A stretch of 64,000 nucleotides of DNA from Aaosphaeria pasadenensis. Lineage: Eukaryota > Ascomycota > Dothideomycetes > Pleosporales. This document shows positions 23,634-35,026 of the stretch, one piece after another; within the stretch, counting starts at the first letter, position 1; the number at the start of each line of letters is the position of its first letter. The position numbers and the translations under genes are program-made. The notes under the pieces are model-generated. The model ran no database searches, was not told the origin of the DNA, and saw only the letters and a program-made list of their open reading frames with translations. The stretch covers positions 62,001-126,000 of the forward strand of contig JAKLMB010000039.1 in NCBI GenBank assembly GCA_022813625.1, given 5' to 3'.

Positions 23634-25787
23634 ATGGGCGAGTTCAGCATTTGCTCACAATTCCAGGATGGATTGGTACCCGTATGCCACATCGTCACTC
23701 CAGTCGGAATGCTTGGGTATGGATTCAACGAGCAGCAGACAAGGAACGATATCCAGCGATATTCTTCGACAGACGTCCCGACTGCGATAATTCTAGATTC
23801 GGGTTCGACGGACAGTGGCCCGGACAAGTTGGCACTGGGGACCATGACATGTCCGCGCACTTCCTACGCACGCGACCTGACCAAGCTGCTACGTTTGGTG
23901 AACGAATTCAAAGTACCTTTAATCTTTAGTTCAGCTGGTGGGGATGGGAGTGACGAGCACGTTCGGGAGATGGTGCAAGTCATTGAAGAAATCTGTGATA
24001 AACCAGGCAACGAGTACTGAAGCCGAGCCCTTGAGAAAAGACAAACATGCTAACACGCCATACAGACAATACCGCTTCAAGGTCATATCAATATATTCTG
24101 AAATAGACAAATCCCTCGTATTTGATAGTTTGCAAGCGGGCGCCATAACTGGTTGTGGCACAGTAGTTCCGGCGTTACAACAGGAAGACATTGAGTCAGT
24201 ACCGAGAATAGTCTCCCAGATGGGTCCGGAGCCTTTCCTGGATGCTATGAATGCAAATCCTGATTTCAACATTATTGTTGGTGGTCGTGCCTATGACCCC
24301 TCACCCTACGTAGCATATGCTGCATTTGCATCGAAAACACACCCGAGTGCGACCGCAACGCTGGCATCGCAAAAGCTGTGGGGAGGTTTCACACATATGG
24401 GGAAGATCATGGAATGCGGCGGTGCTTGCGCGAAACCAAAGTCTTCTGGAGCCAGTGCAACAGTGTACGCTGATGGCACGTTCGATATCTCACCCAGCGA
24501 CCCGGAAGCGCGATGTACTTCGACTTCGGTAGCCGCGCATGGACTATACGAGAAGAGTAGACCGGATATTCTGAGCGGACCCGGAGGCTATCTAGATCTG
24601 AAAGCAACCACCTTTGAGGAACTGCCTGACGGTCGCACTCTCCGCGTCAGAGGTGCATTGTTCACATTTTCAAGAGACGCTGGAACGAAGTATCAGATAA
24701 AGTTGGAAGCGGCGAGTGTAATTGGATATCGAGCTATGTACATGGGGAGTATGAAAGACCGTAAGTACCACACGTTAATACATTCATAGATAAGACGCAT
24801 ATTGACTCTTGGAAGCAATTCTAATCGAGCAACTGGATTCATTCTTAAGTCGTATAAAAGCGTATGTGAAAATGCAGCACGAAGATGTAGACGGAAGCTG
24901 GGAACTCGACTTCCATACTTATGGAAGAGACCAAGTATCAGCAGTCAAAGATAACTTGGGTGAACTATCAGAGATTTTCTTGGTCGGCGAAGCGTTAGCA
25001 GACTCTCAAGATCTGGCTGCCAGCGTCGTCAGCACAGCTAGAATTGCTACCATTGTGAGTAGACCTTTCATAGCATGCATCAGACAATGGCTAACTTGAA
25101 AAGCACGGAAGCTATCCAGACCAGAAAGCTACGTCCGGCAATCTTGCCTTCGGTATTGGTGGAAAGACCTGCATTGAGTTGGGGCCATGTTCGAAGTTCT
25201 CGATATATCATCTAATGGACATTGAGGAAGGGGAAGACAGACTTCGGACAGAGGCAGTAGGAAAAGGCTTGTTCCAATCCTCGACTAGAACCGTTGGAAT
25301 AGGGAAGATAGTGCCCGCCGATGTGTCATCATCTAATGGCGTTGCTATACAACAAGTAACAGCTAAGGCAAGAGCAAGCAGTCCAGCGAAAGGCGAACCG
25401 ACCTCGAAGATTTCACGACATAAAACTCCTACAACGTTGGGTGACTTGGCAAGCGTCTTACGGTCCAAGAACTCCGGCCCTTATGAGATTACATTCGACA
25501 TTCTATTCGATGACAAGGAAAGATTCGAGCTCGTGAAGAGATCCAACCTCTTGAATAATACTGTGATCTCGAGAGTACTTGCAACAGAGGAGAAGAACAT
25601 CATCTGGAGCGGATTTTTCGACCAAGCCCTGGCCTATAAGGTGACCATCCCAAGGACTAGGAAAGGCAAGGTTGAACCCAATGGCGGTTATATGGAGAAC
25701 GACGTACATGGTTCGCAGAAATACCTGGGATTGCTGAACATGAAGCTACCTGAAGATCTTAGTTTGAGCCTTGGGGAACCGAAATAG
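23634..25787 (+). CDS. AtuA-like (DUF1446) protein fused to a DUF4387 domain
   Basis: Relative of bacterial AtuA, a protein of acyclic terpene/branched-chain acid catabolism whose chemistry is unclear. Exons: 23634-24013, 24066-24760, 24816-25054, 25104-25787, giving 665 aa. Family blocks seen are CHIVTPVGMLGYGF, AIILDSGSTDSGP, FSSAGGDGSD, IIVGGRAYDPSPY, MECGGACAKPKSSG and a mid-protein SGPGGYLDLK. From about residue 530 the DUF4387 signature SKNSGPYEITFDILFDD follows. In bacteria the two are often separate neighbouring genes; here they are one polypeptide, as is usual in fungi. The start is the ATG of MGEFS, because the longer frame upstream begins with TTG. The first donor (gtactg) is weak but required by frame. 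It ends 90 bp from the end of a Zn2Cys6 regulator, a possible controller. Confidence 0.85.
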
Positions 25788-25877
25788 ACTCCGTTCAAGA
25801 GGCTGTACACACCAGAATAAGAACCTTGAAGACCACAGTCTGCATCCGTACTGATGATTGAAGAGGATGAATAGCTT

Positions 25878-27944
25878 CTATTCTAAGGTCTGATTTGGAA
25901 AAGAATTGAAATCAAACATTCCCCACATTGAATCACCCCACAAATCTGCCGGCAGAGAGAAATCCAGTGGGTTGAGATCCATAGGGTCAATGATTTCTGG
26001 AATAACAATATCCTCATTCAATGGAGGTGGACCTTGCTCGACTGCCCCTGCCTCGGCATCATCCGTCGACTTAGGCGCAGTTTCTTCGGCTTCAATATTG
26101 TCGTTTCGAAGCTCATGGGCAGTGGTGATAGCTTCGTAGACCAAAGAAGCGCCTAAGCGATCGGAAACCCGAAGTTTCATGCTGTCAATATCCATAGGTT
26201 TCTGTTGACTGAGAGATGCTAGTAGGATCGCCCCCCGGTCTTGTTCATCGCCGGCTTCTACGGACACAGATTTGAAGTAGGTATGCGCAATTGCGACATG
26301 ATTGCGAGCAAGCTCTTGCTCTTCAGGAGAAGCATGGCTGTTCAACGCAAAGTACCGGAGGAGGAATATTGATGCCAGTACAAGGCCGCGGTAGTAGTTT
26401 TTGGGAATCGTCAGGGGCAATAGCTCTTTGGGAATGTCGGTGTTGTCCTCAGATTCATAAGCCAATCCCTCTCGAATAAGGTACACGATTCGAAGAGATA
26501 CCGAGAGCCCAAGTTGGAGAAGAACGTTTCTCGAAGTCAAATCGGACTGCATCCGCACGACAGTCATAGCGTAGAGATGCAGCTTAGCTACCAAAACGCT
26601 GTACTCCATGGTTGGTGTGAACTCGTTGCACAGCTTTGACTTGAGGCCGTCCAATTCGCCGTCGACTAGCTGGACAATTGCTAGACTGACAGCTGTGTTG
26701 GAGTCGTTGAGCAGTACAGTTGCGTACTTGGCTATAGTATGTTGCACCAGGATCTGGTAAATATACTCGCGAGGGAAGGCAAATTCCCGGGTATAACGTT
26801 CAATAGTATCCAACTCAGAGTTACCATTGATCAGCGGCGATAACCCGACAAACATACTTAAGCTACACGGTATTAATGTCGGCACTAGTCATATTACAGT
26901 TGATACTTACGAAGTACTCGACAAAAAGCATGCCAGCCAAGTGCTTGCTCTAGCACGTAACGCTCCAGGCACGACACCGATGCTTCGTAATGACTGTATA
27001 GGGGTAGGTTTCTGGAGCCCCATGTACAGCGCTGCATTGACAGCTAGACCACAGTATAACCAGCTAGGTTCCTTGCTCTGACGATCCACGGGGAAGGGGA
27101 AGTTTATTAGAATCAACATAGCTTGAATGACATGAAGCGGCAATGGCGCATTCAATATATCATTATTGAGTTGCGCCACATAAGATGCTTTGAGCCCAGT
27201 AAAAAGTTGAGCATATTCGGGCTTTATTCGACGAGCAAGTACAACAGCGATAACAGTCCAAAATAGCAAAGGTGATGTTTTGTGCAATAGGTCAATCGAT
27301 ATTGTCGGCTCAAGTATGGGTAAGTGAGGATGGAAATGATTCGCGAAACTGACATATCATATGTTAGTGGTATACGGAGACATTGCAAGGCGCAAGAAGT
27401 CATAAAATGCTCACATTTTGTAAATGCTGATGACGATTTCCTTCTCCAAAGTACAGTCGCCAAGGGAATACTCGCTGCGCTGCAACTGATCATAGTCAAA
27501 TAGTACTTTCCAATCAAGCTCCGTGTCACCAAGTGGAGAAACGTTGGACAGGTCTGCAACAGAGGAAGATCCAGTGGATCGTGCTGGGTGGTCATTTCGC
27601 TGATGTTTGAACGCCTCTAACTGTCGCTGCATTTCCTCCACTCGCCAGTTGAGGAGTCAGCACACTGTTCACGAGTAGCCTTGAGATAGTCTTGTGACCT
27701 ACTTTCGGGCAGGTGTTCGCCTGAATGAAGAGTCGACTGTACAATGCAAGCGACGGGATTGGCATCTTGAGCACGGTGCAGGGTACTTTTCTCGAGAATC
27801 GCAACGGAGCTACCTTCATGAGTTTCTGTGCTTAAGGTACAAAGATCAAATTCCACAAAAGCTACGACTTACCTTGACTTGCTTGCATTCTGTGCACGTT
27901 TTGACTGGGCGGTTGACAGTCCTACTGATGGGAAGGGATGCCAT
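25878..27944 (-). CDS. Zn2Cys6 transcription factor; one exon junction does not resolve
   Basis: A fungal-specific regulator. Exon 1 (27944-27873) encodes MASLPIS...CTECKQVK. Exon 2 (27809-27703) completes the binuclear zinc cluster with LRCDSREKYPAPC, SRC and QSRRLHC, so all six cysteines are present, followed by a basic linker. Exon 3 (about 27641-27415) holds a short coiled coil VEEMQRQLEAFKHQ. Exons 4 (27348-26911) and 5 (26862-25878) form the middle homology region typical of this class and an acidic end. Exons 3-4-5 join cleanly. Between exons 2 and 3 no GT-AG pair keeps the frame: the likely donor at 27702 is in phase 2 and the acceptor before exon 3 is in phase 1. A one-base error, a frameshift or an unusual intron is possible. 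It lies tail to tail with the AtuA-like gene. Confidence 0.75.
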
Positions 27945-28559
27945 TGTTATGTGTAGACACTGTGCTGTGAACGGAAAATGTATCCAGAACTGCACGCACA
28001 AATGCCCGGATTCCCGTTCATTCAGTGCAAGATAGCTTTACGGAAAGTCTATCGATGAAGATGCGCACCACTGCTGACGAATGAAATACTGCTCGAGTAC
28101 CGCTACACCCTAGAGGAGAGGTTGCTGTATACCCAGCCAGCTTAGCGATTTGATTCATCCCGCACAGACCGGCGGTTCAAATGATCACGCTTCACCCCGC
28201 CGCCAAAGGAGCCATATGTCCAACGGCCTATCGGCGTCATTGTGGATCGTCTCAGAAGAAATGCAATGCACAAATGTAGGTCTGCTACCTCGATATATAT
28301 GCACTCCAAACTTTGCTACATTGATCTGGATAAACTCGATAGCACAGCATTCATTACTTCAGTTCACGTTAAATGCAAGATTGTAGCCAATATCAAACAT
28401 AAGTCAAACCAGCAAATTTGGTGAGCACAGTTTTGTGAAAACGGTATCTTCTCTTGGAAGGCATCGGCTAATACATACAAGAAGCGAAATAGTTTCTGAC
28501 ATCATTCAATCGATCGACACATAGAAAAAAGTAGTGCGGCCCTTCGTATCGCAGAGAGC
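27945..28559. other. Intergenic region
   Basis: Upstream of the Zn2Cys6 gene and downstream of the expansin-like gene. It contains small frames with no motif. Nothing else is recognised. Confidence 0.5.
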
Positions 28560-29738
28560 CTAGGAGAAGTTGCTTGATCCAGTCTTGGTCGAGCTGGCAG
28601 CGATGCTGACATCCTTGACGGTGATGCTCTGTCCATCAGTGCTTGTGACCTTGACATCAACAGAGCTTGTTCCATAGCCACTGGGGTTCTCGAAGTAGTT
28701 GTACTCCTGGCGAGTGGTGCTCTTCCAGCTGCTACCGCCATCGGTAGAGACCTCGAGCTTAGAAATGGGCTTGTTGGAGTTCATGACTTGCATCGAGAAC
28801 CAGTAGGGGCTGGTGCCCTCCTTGTTCTTGAGAGTAATTGGCGATGAGATACCGCAGTCGACGAAGTCGTAAGAGATGGGGATGATGCCGTCAGAGATGC
28901 TGCCGATCTGGGCAAAGGCGTCTTGGAACAGATCGAGGTGAGAAGGCTCGCACTCAGGGCACTGGTCGACAACCTATAGCACAATATACATTAGTTGGAA
29001 TCCTCACTAACATGACCAATGTTTGAAAGCTTGCAAAGCCGTATGACTTACCATTGCCTTGATGGTCTTTCCGTTAGGTCCCTTAACGTTCACACAGCGG
29101 CCGCAGTTTGCGCCATTGTCCCAGGCAGCACCTGAGAATGCAGTTCCGAAAAGACCTGCAGGGAGAGTGTAACCGGTGAAAGAACACATTCCGCCAGAGA
29201 GATTTCCGCCGTAGAAAGTAGCCTTGCCGGAAGTGGCCTCCTTGCCTACCTCAGGAGTAGAGTCCTCGACTGGGGCAGCCGAAGGAGCGGGAGCGGCTGG
29301 GGTCTCAGAAGTGGGAATTGGTGCGGGAGCGGGAGCAGCAGTGTTCTTCTCAGGCTCTGCGCTGGTCTCAGCAGGGCTAGGTGCCTGGTAAGATGTTGGT
29401 TCAGCCTGATAAGAGGTAGGCTCGGGCTGGACCGTCTCAACATCGGTATTGACGGAAGAAGGAAGAACAAAAGTGATTGTCCTCAGGGTCGTTGGGCGAA
29501 CTGCGGTGTGGTTCCATGTTCCGTTTGAGTAAGGAGGGTAGTGAGGTACATGAGCAATTGGCGATGGTGTTTCAATAACGTATACAACGGATGTAGAGGG
29601 GACTTCTGGGGTAGAAGATGCCGTCACATAGTGGTAGTTGGTCTCGGTGACAGTAACGACGGAAGGTCCACAATACGACGGCCACTCAGCAGCGGCAGCG
29701 AGGCCAATGAGTGGCATGAGGCTGGCGAATGACTTCAT
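28560..29738 (-). CDS. Secreted expansin-like protein
   Basis: Probably loosens plant or fungal cell-wall polysaccharides without hydrolysing them. Exons 29738-29052 and 28973-28560 give 366 aa. A signal peptide (MKSFASLMPLIGLAAAA) is followed by about 145 residues rich in Thr, Ser and Pro, with a tandem EPTSYQA repeat, likely O-glycosylated. A double-psi beta-barrel follows (GKATFYGGN, CSFTGYTLP, NCGRCVNVKGPNGK, VVDQCPEC, SHLDLFQDAFAQIG). The C-terminal domain (NKEGTSPYWFSMQVMN onward, with GGSSWKSTTRQEYNYFE) resembles the carbohydrate-binding beta-sandwich of expansins and loosenins. HLD with upstream acidic residues matches the expansin-type core. Long upstream space on its promoter side fits a regulated gene. 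A role in host wall contact is an inference. Confidence 0.85.
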
Positions 29739-31416
29739 GATGAATTTTGTTGATGTCGGTCCGAAAATGATTTGATAACGAATGTATAGTTATTTTCGAG
29801 TTGTGCGTAAAGAGCGTGGGTAGCTTATAGCTGAATGTGTAATGAACGGAATCGAGTCAACGACTCACAACAGATGCAATGAATGAATGGAAAGCAGCCA
29901 GCGGCTTGCAAAAACACAGGTTGATTTTTGTCAGTGGGAGATCTTGAGCTCTTGAAGAAAGAAGGGAATGCCAGGAAATAACTTCATTTTGAAAGACCTG
30001 AGGGGTTGATAGCGTAACCCAGTTCTACGCCCCAAATGGTAACGTCTCTAATCTCTTATGTTCGCATTGTGGAAATTGTAAGGAACTAGAAGCCAGGATA
30101 TCGTACGGAAATCGTAAGGCACCCATGCAATATTCGCTGCGCGCATCCCGATCACGAATTATTCTTACGCTAGAACAAAGCAAGCGATGGGCTGGCCGCT
30201 GTTAAATAATTTACAGTGGAGTCGAAATTGCTTGTACACTGGTAAGAGTGGCGCACGTTGGGAGAGCGTTAGCAGACGATGGCCAGTTCCTTGTTGTCGA
30301 TCAAACAATGGCGAGATGAGTCGGGCCACGCGATGGAAATGGAAAGGTTTCGCCGGGAAACCCGTCAGATCCGAATGGAAGCGTGCGTAATGTGTTGATA
30401 CCGGTAATTAGTATGCTACTAACGCGAATCACAGACCGTGGATTGCATTTATACTTCTATTGATACAGGAGTTATTGTCATGTCTCGCTTTGATCTTGAG
30501 GTGCAACACCATTGACAGCACACGTGCAGTAAAAAACTATCCCCGTCTACGCAGTTTTTCGAGATAGTATTTAGGTTGAACTACAATAATGATAGAAGAG
30601 TTCTTCTTCGTATTTGACATCTCCAATTTGCCGCGAACGTGCAAAACGAGCAAGTTATCAATAGTTGCACATCGCTTAATTGAGGCACCAGGAGGGGTTG
30701 ATTCCTACGCTATTGAGTTGGCCACAGCTGCACGAAAACTCTAGATTGGTTGTGCAACATAGCCTTCTCATCTACCCAATTAATCCACGATAACATTATC
30801 ATCATAGATCGGGGTGCTGCCATGCCATTGTCACGCTTATAGCACTTTGTGTGACGACCTGATCTCGACACGGAGAATACTGCATCCATAACAATCACTA
30901 AATGCCTACAAGCGGGGATGCGCAAGACGGAGTTTACGAGAATTCCGAGTTCGTTCGAATGCCCCTGCTAGACAAGAAGTCAAGAGGATCTGCGTACATG
31001 GAGTGGCTAAGAGAACAGACAGTCTTTCGCAACTGATGACTGGGTGGAAATCCTGCCGGTGCCGAATCTCTTATAGTGTCTGGGGCCCAATCTTGTCCAG
31101 ATTCCAGATTTGAGAGTGCTCTTTGCGATGCCGAAATCTTCTGGCAAGCTGCACATAGCATTTCTGAAATAGCACTGTTGGTTGGTCCAACATAGTTTCC
31201 ACCGCTATTCGCGTGATCGCGGATGACTGAGGGAGGTAAGTTGTTTTCCATCGCCTGGTCTGGCAATTGGGCATTTTGATTGAGGTAAGTTCCGGGAAAG
31301 ATATCTGCGGGAGCTTGTATCTGGTAGAGGAATAGCCCAAGAATCCTTCATCAATCCGTGGTCCCCAAGTGGCCCCAGGTTTTCGTATGACGACATCACA
31401 TGTAACGATGCGTGTC
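29739..31416. other. Intergenic region with a possible gene relic
   Basis: About 1.7 kb between the expansin-like gene start and the 3' end of BMT2. Most of it has no coding signal. At about 31330-30934 on the minus strand there is a frame of about 130 codons, partly reading MLCAACQKI and SALSNLES-like text. It faintly resembles the N-terminus of HET-type proteins. It has no matching downstream exons. Confidence 0.35.
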
Positions 31417-32286
31417 TCACTCTACCACGATGCAAAAGTTGTTCATCGACGGCCCGTCTCTTACTTTTCGCTTATCGGCTTTTGTTCCGTGGACATTGCC
31501 AGTCAATTTGAAGAGGTAATAACACAACTTATTTGTGTTCTTCTTGTTCAGAACCTGATAGCCCAGACCAGTCATGATGCGCTCGAGGAGCTGCTCATTT
31601 AGATACCGAGAATTGGCCACACAAGGCAGTGGGAGGACCAGAAATAGCAAGGGAAGTGCATCATTTGCTGCTTCTGGCTGAGAAGTCTGAAGTTGCAAGA
31701 ACTCTGTAGTCCTTTTAAGCATCTCACCACGTCCTACTGCATCTGATACATAGTTGAGCACGAGTGACAGCGAAATGATATCGAAGTAATCGGAGGGTAC
31801 AGATGGTAGTGGTCGTTCCATGAAGTTCTGCTGCAGAATTCCGGACTCCTGACTGTTCAAATCTATCCTGGTGACCTGAAGAAGTTTTGGGAAGTGCGAG
31901 ATTTCATTCTTCGTAGAGAGAGCTCCAACCTCCAATAATCGATAGGGATTGGTTGTCGTAGTATTAGTGTCCTTGTTCGGGCGTATGATTTTGTGCTCCT
32001 GCATCCACTGTACGAGGAGCTTGCTAGAGTCGCCACCTCGATCCTTTGATTGGCCTTGTTTGCTCGCTGCTTGGTATAATTTCAGATTGCTCTTCTGCTC
32101 GATCGCCTGCTTGACCCGAGCCGCTGTCTGCGCATCTCCCTTTCTCACAGCTGCTGCATGCTCTTTATGCAAACGATGATGGGTTCGAATGATCGTGCGA
32201 GACTGCTTAGAGCTCATGCGCTCTGAAGGTTTGCTGATGGGAGGCCTTCCATGCGAAAGCGACTTTGGACGCTTCTTGACGGCCAT
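31417..32286 (-). CDS. BMT2: 25S rRNA adenine-N1 methyltransferase Bmt2
   Basis: Nucleolar SAM-dependent enzyme that makes one m1A in 25S rRNA. Single exon, 289 aa. The N-terminus is basic (KKRPKSLSHGRPPISKP, KQSRTIIRTHHRLHKEH), as in Bmt2 orthologues. The SAM-binding fold starts at YRLLEVGALSTKN (about 115-127), followed by RIDLNSQESGILQQNFMERP and FDIISLSLVLNYVSDAVGRG, which are family blocks. LPCVANSRYL and the end FCIVVE-type strand also fit. I chose MAVKK (32286) over an in-frame ATG 60 bp upstream, because the extra residues do not look like the family. It is head to head with the uL23 ribosomal protein gene, 214 bp between starts. Confidence 0.9.
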   Translation of the reverse strand: MAVKKRPKSLSHGRPPISKPSERMSSKQSRTIIRTHHRLHKEHAAAVRKGDAQTAARVKQAIEQKSNLKLYQAASKQGQSKDRGGDSSKLLVQWMQEHKIIRPNKDTNTTTTNPYRLLEVGALSTKNEISHFPKLLQVTRIDLNSQESGILQQNFMERPLPSVPSDYFDIISLSLVLNYVSDAVGRGEMLKRTTEFLQLQTSQPEAANDALPLLFLVLPLPCVANSRYLNEQLLERIMTGLGYQVLNKKNTNKLCYYLFKLTGNVHGTKADKRKVRDGPSMNNFCIVVE

Positions 32287-32500
32287 GTCTCCAAATTTTT
32301 CTTTTTTGTTGCTTTGGTCGCAACCTGCACGCCAGACACGGACCAATCGAAGAGGACCATGCCAAGATTTTGAGCACTAGCGTGACGCCAAACCGATTCC
32401 AGCTCATTTAGCGAGCCGAATTCACAAAAGCCCAAAACCCATCACAGTCCCTTTCTTTTCGACCTCAACCCACGACACGACACGACAACCCATCGACGAC
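32287..32500. promoter_or_regulatory. Short bidirectional promoter, BMT2 / ribosomal protein uL23
   Basis: Only 214 bp separate the two start codons, so both promoters must share this DNA. It contains tandem CGACACGACACGACA-like text just before the uL23 ATG. Both genes serve the large ribosomal subunit, so co-regulation is likely. Confidence 0.6.
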
Positions 32501-33291
32501 ATGGCACCAAAGGACAACAAGGGTACGCCCCAACTCGCAACTACGGCGCATACGTCTGGATACATGGACAACAAATCCTCGGACTGGACTATCGCCTGCA
32601 ATTGCGCTGAGAGCACTCTCCCCTCGTTAGAGAACAAAAGCTAATTCTGCATATAGGCGCAAAGCCCACCAAGGCCAACAAGCAGGCAAATGCTGCTGCT
32701 AAGTCGGCTCTCCGTGGCGGCGTAAGACTCCCCTGAACTCTGAGAACCGTGTCAGAACCCCATCTCTGACCGCTTCGAATCTCGCATTTCTGAAAAGACG
32801 AGATCTGAAGATGAACCCGGGCTAAGAGTATCACAGAACCAAAACAAGGTCCGCAAGGTGCGCTACAGCACTTCGTTCCAGTGAGTACTACACCACGAGA
32901 AGAATTTTCTCGGCCAGATCTTCACAGACGAGAATGCCCGCTGACACGCATCTGCAGTCGCCCCAAGACCCTGGAGCTCTCCCGTACTCCCAAGTACCCT
33001 CGCAAGAGCATCCCCCACCAGCCCCGTCTCGATGCCGGCAAGATCCTCATCCACCCTCTCAACACCGAGAGCGCCATGAAGAAGATTGAGGAGCACAACA
33101 CCCTCGTCTTCATTGTCGACACCAAGGCCAACAAGCGCCAGATCGCTGCCGCCCTCAAGACCCAGTACGACGTCACCACCGTCAAGGTCAACACCCTCAT
33201 CCGCCCCGACGGATCCAAGAAGGCTTTCGCCCGCTTGACCGCCGATGTCGACGCTCTCGACATTGCCGCCACCAAGCTCGCCATCGTCTAA
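32501..33291 (+). CDS. RPL25: 60S ribosomal protein uL23 (yeast L25, human L23a)
   Basis: Binds 25S rRNA near the polypeptide exit tunnel and forms the docking site for SRP and nascent-chain factors. Exons: 32501-32522, 32657-32721, 32837-32880, 32958-33291, giving 154 aa, a normal length. Splicing joins MAPKDNKGAKPTKANKQ, NQNKVRKVRYSTSF and HRPKTLELSRTPKYPRKSIP, followed by conserved blocks NTESAMKKIEEHNTLVF, VNTLIRPDGSKKAFARL and DALDIAATKLAIV. Three introns in the first quarter of the gene are typical of fungal ribosomal protein genes. The coding part is strongly C-ended in codon use, unlike its neighbours, as expected for very high expression. Confidence 0.96.
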
Positions 33292-34038
33292 ACGGATAAT
33301 GGGGAATGAAATAAAAAAGTATTTCTTATTAAAAAACCAAACGGATTGGGGCGACAGGGGTTTCAACCTCCTTTTACTTGCATGACAAACACACGACTTT
33401 GTTTTTATATACCTGGAGCGTCCACTCTTCCCGACTGGGCCGGAATCTAAGAAGAGGTTGTGGTGGTGCATGAGACGGCGTTAAACATGGGCAGATACCT
33501 TAAGTGCAAATGACAAATACTAAGATTTTGACATGTCGCCGAACTATGATCGTCCCTGAACTGTGTGATATGAGGCTTGTTGCTTATTGTTAAAAAAAAA
33601 CATTCATTTATGTGTTGAATGCTTTCCTTTCCGTGCCATGTATTGCCTCTGTCTTGCTGTGTCAATCCATCCATGCCGGACTTATGATCCTTCGAAGACA
33701 AGTCATAATGATGATCTTGATAACAATGTATACTTATTACATCTAAGTCTCATTTTGTTATTCTTCGTCCCATCCACTTGCATCTAATCTTCTTTTCAAC
33801 AACCATGATGAGAATAGCCATAACGATATATAAATTTTACATCTACATCCCTTTCCTCGTTGTTTCTCGCCCAGCCCATCCGCACCTACTGTGCTGTGCA
33901 TCCGCATCTACCCATCCCAATCATAAAGAACCCCCAATCCCCTATCAACACATCCATCCCCATCCCTCACACACTCTTCCTCAAAACACAAATAATCTTA
34001 CACACGCCCCCTCCTCCCCCTCTCCCTACTCAATCAAT
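33292..34038. other. Convergent intergenic region
   Basis: A 3' to 3' gap between uL23 and TIM8. The left part is AT-rich 3' flank. From about 33860 to 34040 the plus strand is rich in C and A with CCC runs. A frame at 33778-34197 in this stretch is composed of Pro/His/Ser only and looks like low-complexity noise overlapping TIM8. Confidence 0.5.
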
Positions 34039-34453
34039 CTACCCCCTCAACCTCTCAAGCTCCTTCATAACCACCAAATTCGCATCCAAAAACCTATCCA
34101 CGCACTGCCGCATGCACGGCTCCTCCGACTTCGCCTCCAGCGCGCCCTTCTTCACGGCCCCCGCGGGTATGCACTTGCGGAAGCATGTGTCGGTTAGGGA
34201 GTGTATCGCTGCATCATTACACCGTCAGATTCCTCGTACTTCTCACTACGTTTGAGGTGTGTGGTGGGTGTGGAGAGGGGTTGAGGGAAGAGGGGAGGGA
34301 GGGGGAAGGAGGGAAGGGGGAGGAAGTACATTGTTGGATGCGGGCTTTTTGGCTCTCGTTGAGGACGAATTGTTGGAGTTCTTGCTTGTCGCGGTCGGAG
34401 AGCTTGGAGAGGTCGACGTTGGCGCCGACGGAGGAGCTGCCGGAGAGGTCCAT
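34039..34453 (-). CDS. TIM8: Mitochondrial small Tim protein Tim8
   Basis: Intermembrane-space chaperone that, with Tim13, escorts hydrophobic precursors from the TOM to the TIM22 complex. Exons 34453-34330 and 34208-34039 give 97 aa. The twin CX3C motifs are C50-FRK-C54 and C73-MRQ-C77, with 18 residues between them, forming the two disulphides of the family. LSDRDKQELQQFVLNESQKA upstream and CVDRFLDANLVVMKEL downstream match Tim8 rather than Tim9/10/13. The intron is very pyrimidine-rich on the coding strand. Too small and too split to be found as one frame, so easily missed. Confidence 0.92.
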
Positions 34454-35026
34454 TGTTACTTTGGCTTCTGTTCGTTGGGGTTGAATGCGGTTTGTGGGTG
34501 GGTGGGTGGTAGGGTTATTGGTTTGGTAGAGGGGTTTGAGGTTGTTTGGTATGTGGACGGCAGTGGTGGTGACGACAGTGATGGTATTGTCTTGAGAATT
34601 TCTCGAATTGGGGTTGGGTCGGAGGTTTTGGGGGGGTTTTGCCGATAATGGGAGGTGCGTGTTACTAAGCGGTGGTTTCTGGTAGGGTAGTTGATGTTCA
34701 TGAATATTGGAGAACAACGAGCAAGTGAGGATTTGAAGGGCTTGATCAATTAAGATGAAGATAGTGTGCATGTGTCAAAATGAATTGCAAATTAGGTATG
34801 TGACATGAAAAATTGTGATCTTTATTGAGATGCTGGAAACCGGCCCTCATGCATACATGACGCTCTTAATATCTAGAGCAAGCAAACTTGGATATTCGTT
34901 CAACTTTCGATTATAATTTCAATGTGCAAGACGACACCACCTTCGCCGAACAACCCTTGACACCAGAAACATTTTCCTCGCCGTCTGGATATATGCGATG
35001 AAATAAAAGATGCGCCCCCGTGGCCA
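34454..35026. other. Intergenic region upstream of TIM8
   Basis: Promoter of TIM8 and 3' flank of the AVT1-like gene. A run of short G-rich tracts on the plus strand lies around 34440-34640. No gene is supported. Confidence 0.5.

Noticed and set aside
28150..28200. GGTTCAAAT-like text as a tRNA T-loop
   Set aside because: No acceptor, D or anticodon arms can be folded around it.
33778..34255. Plus-strand Pro/His/Ser-rich frames
   Set aside because: Low-complexity text overlapping the TIM8 gene on the other strand.
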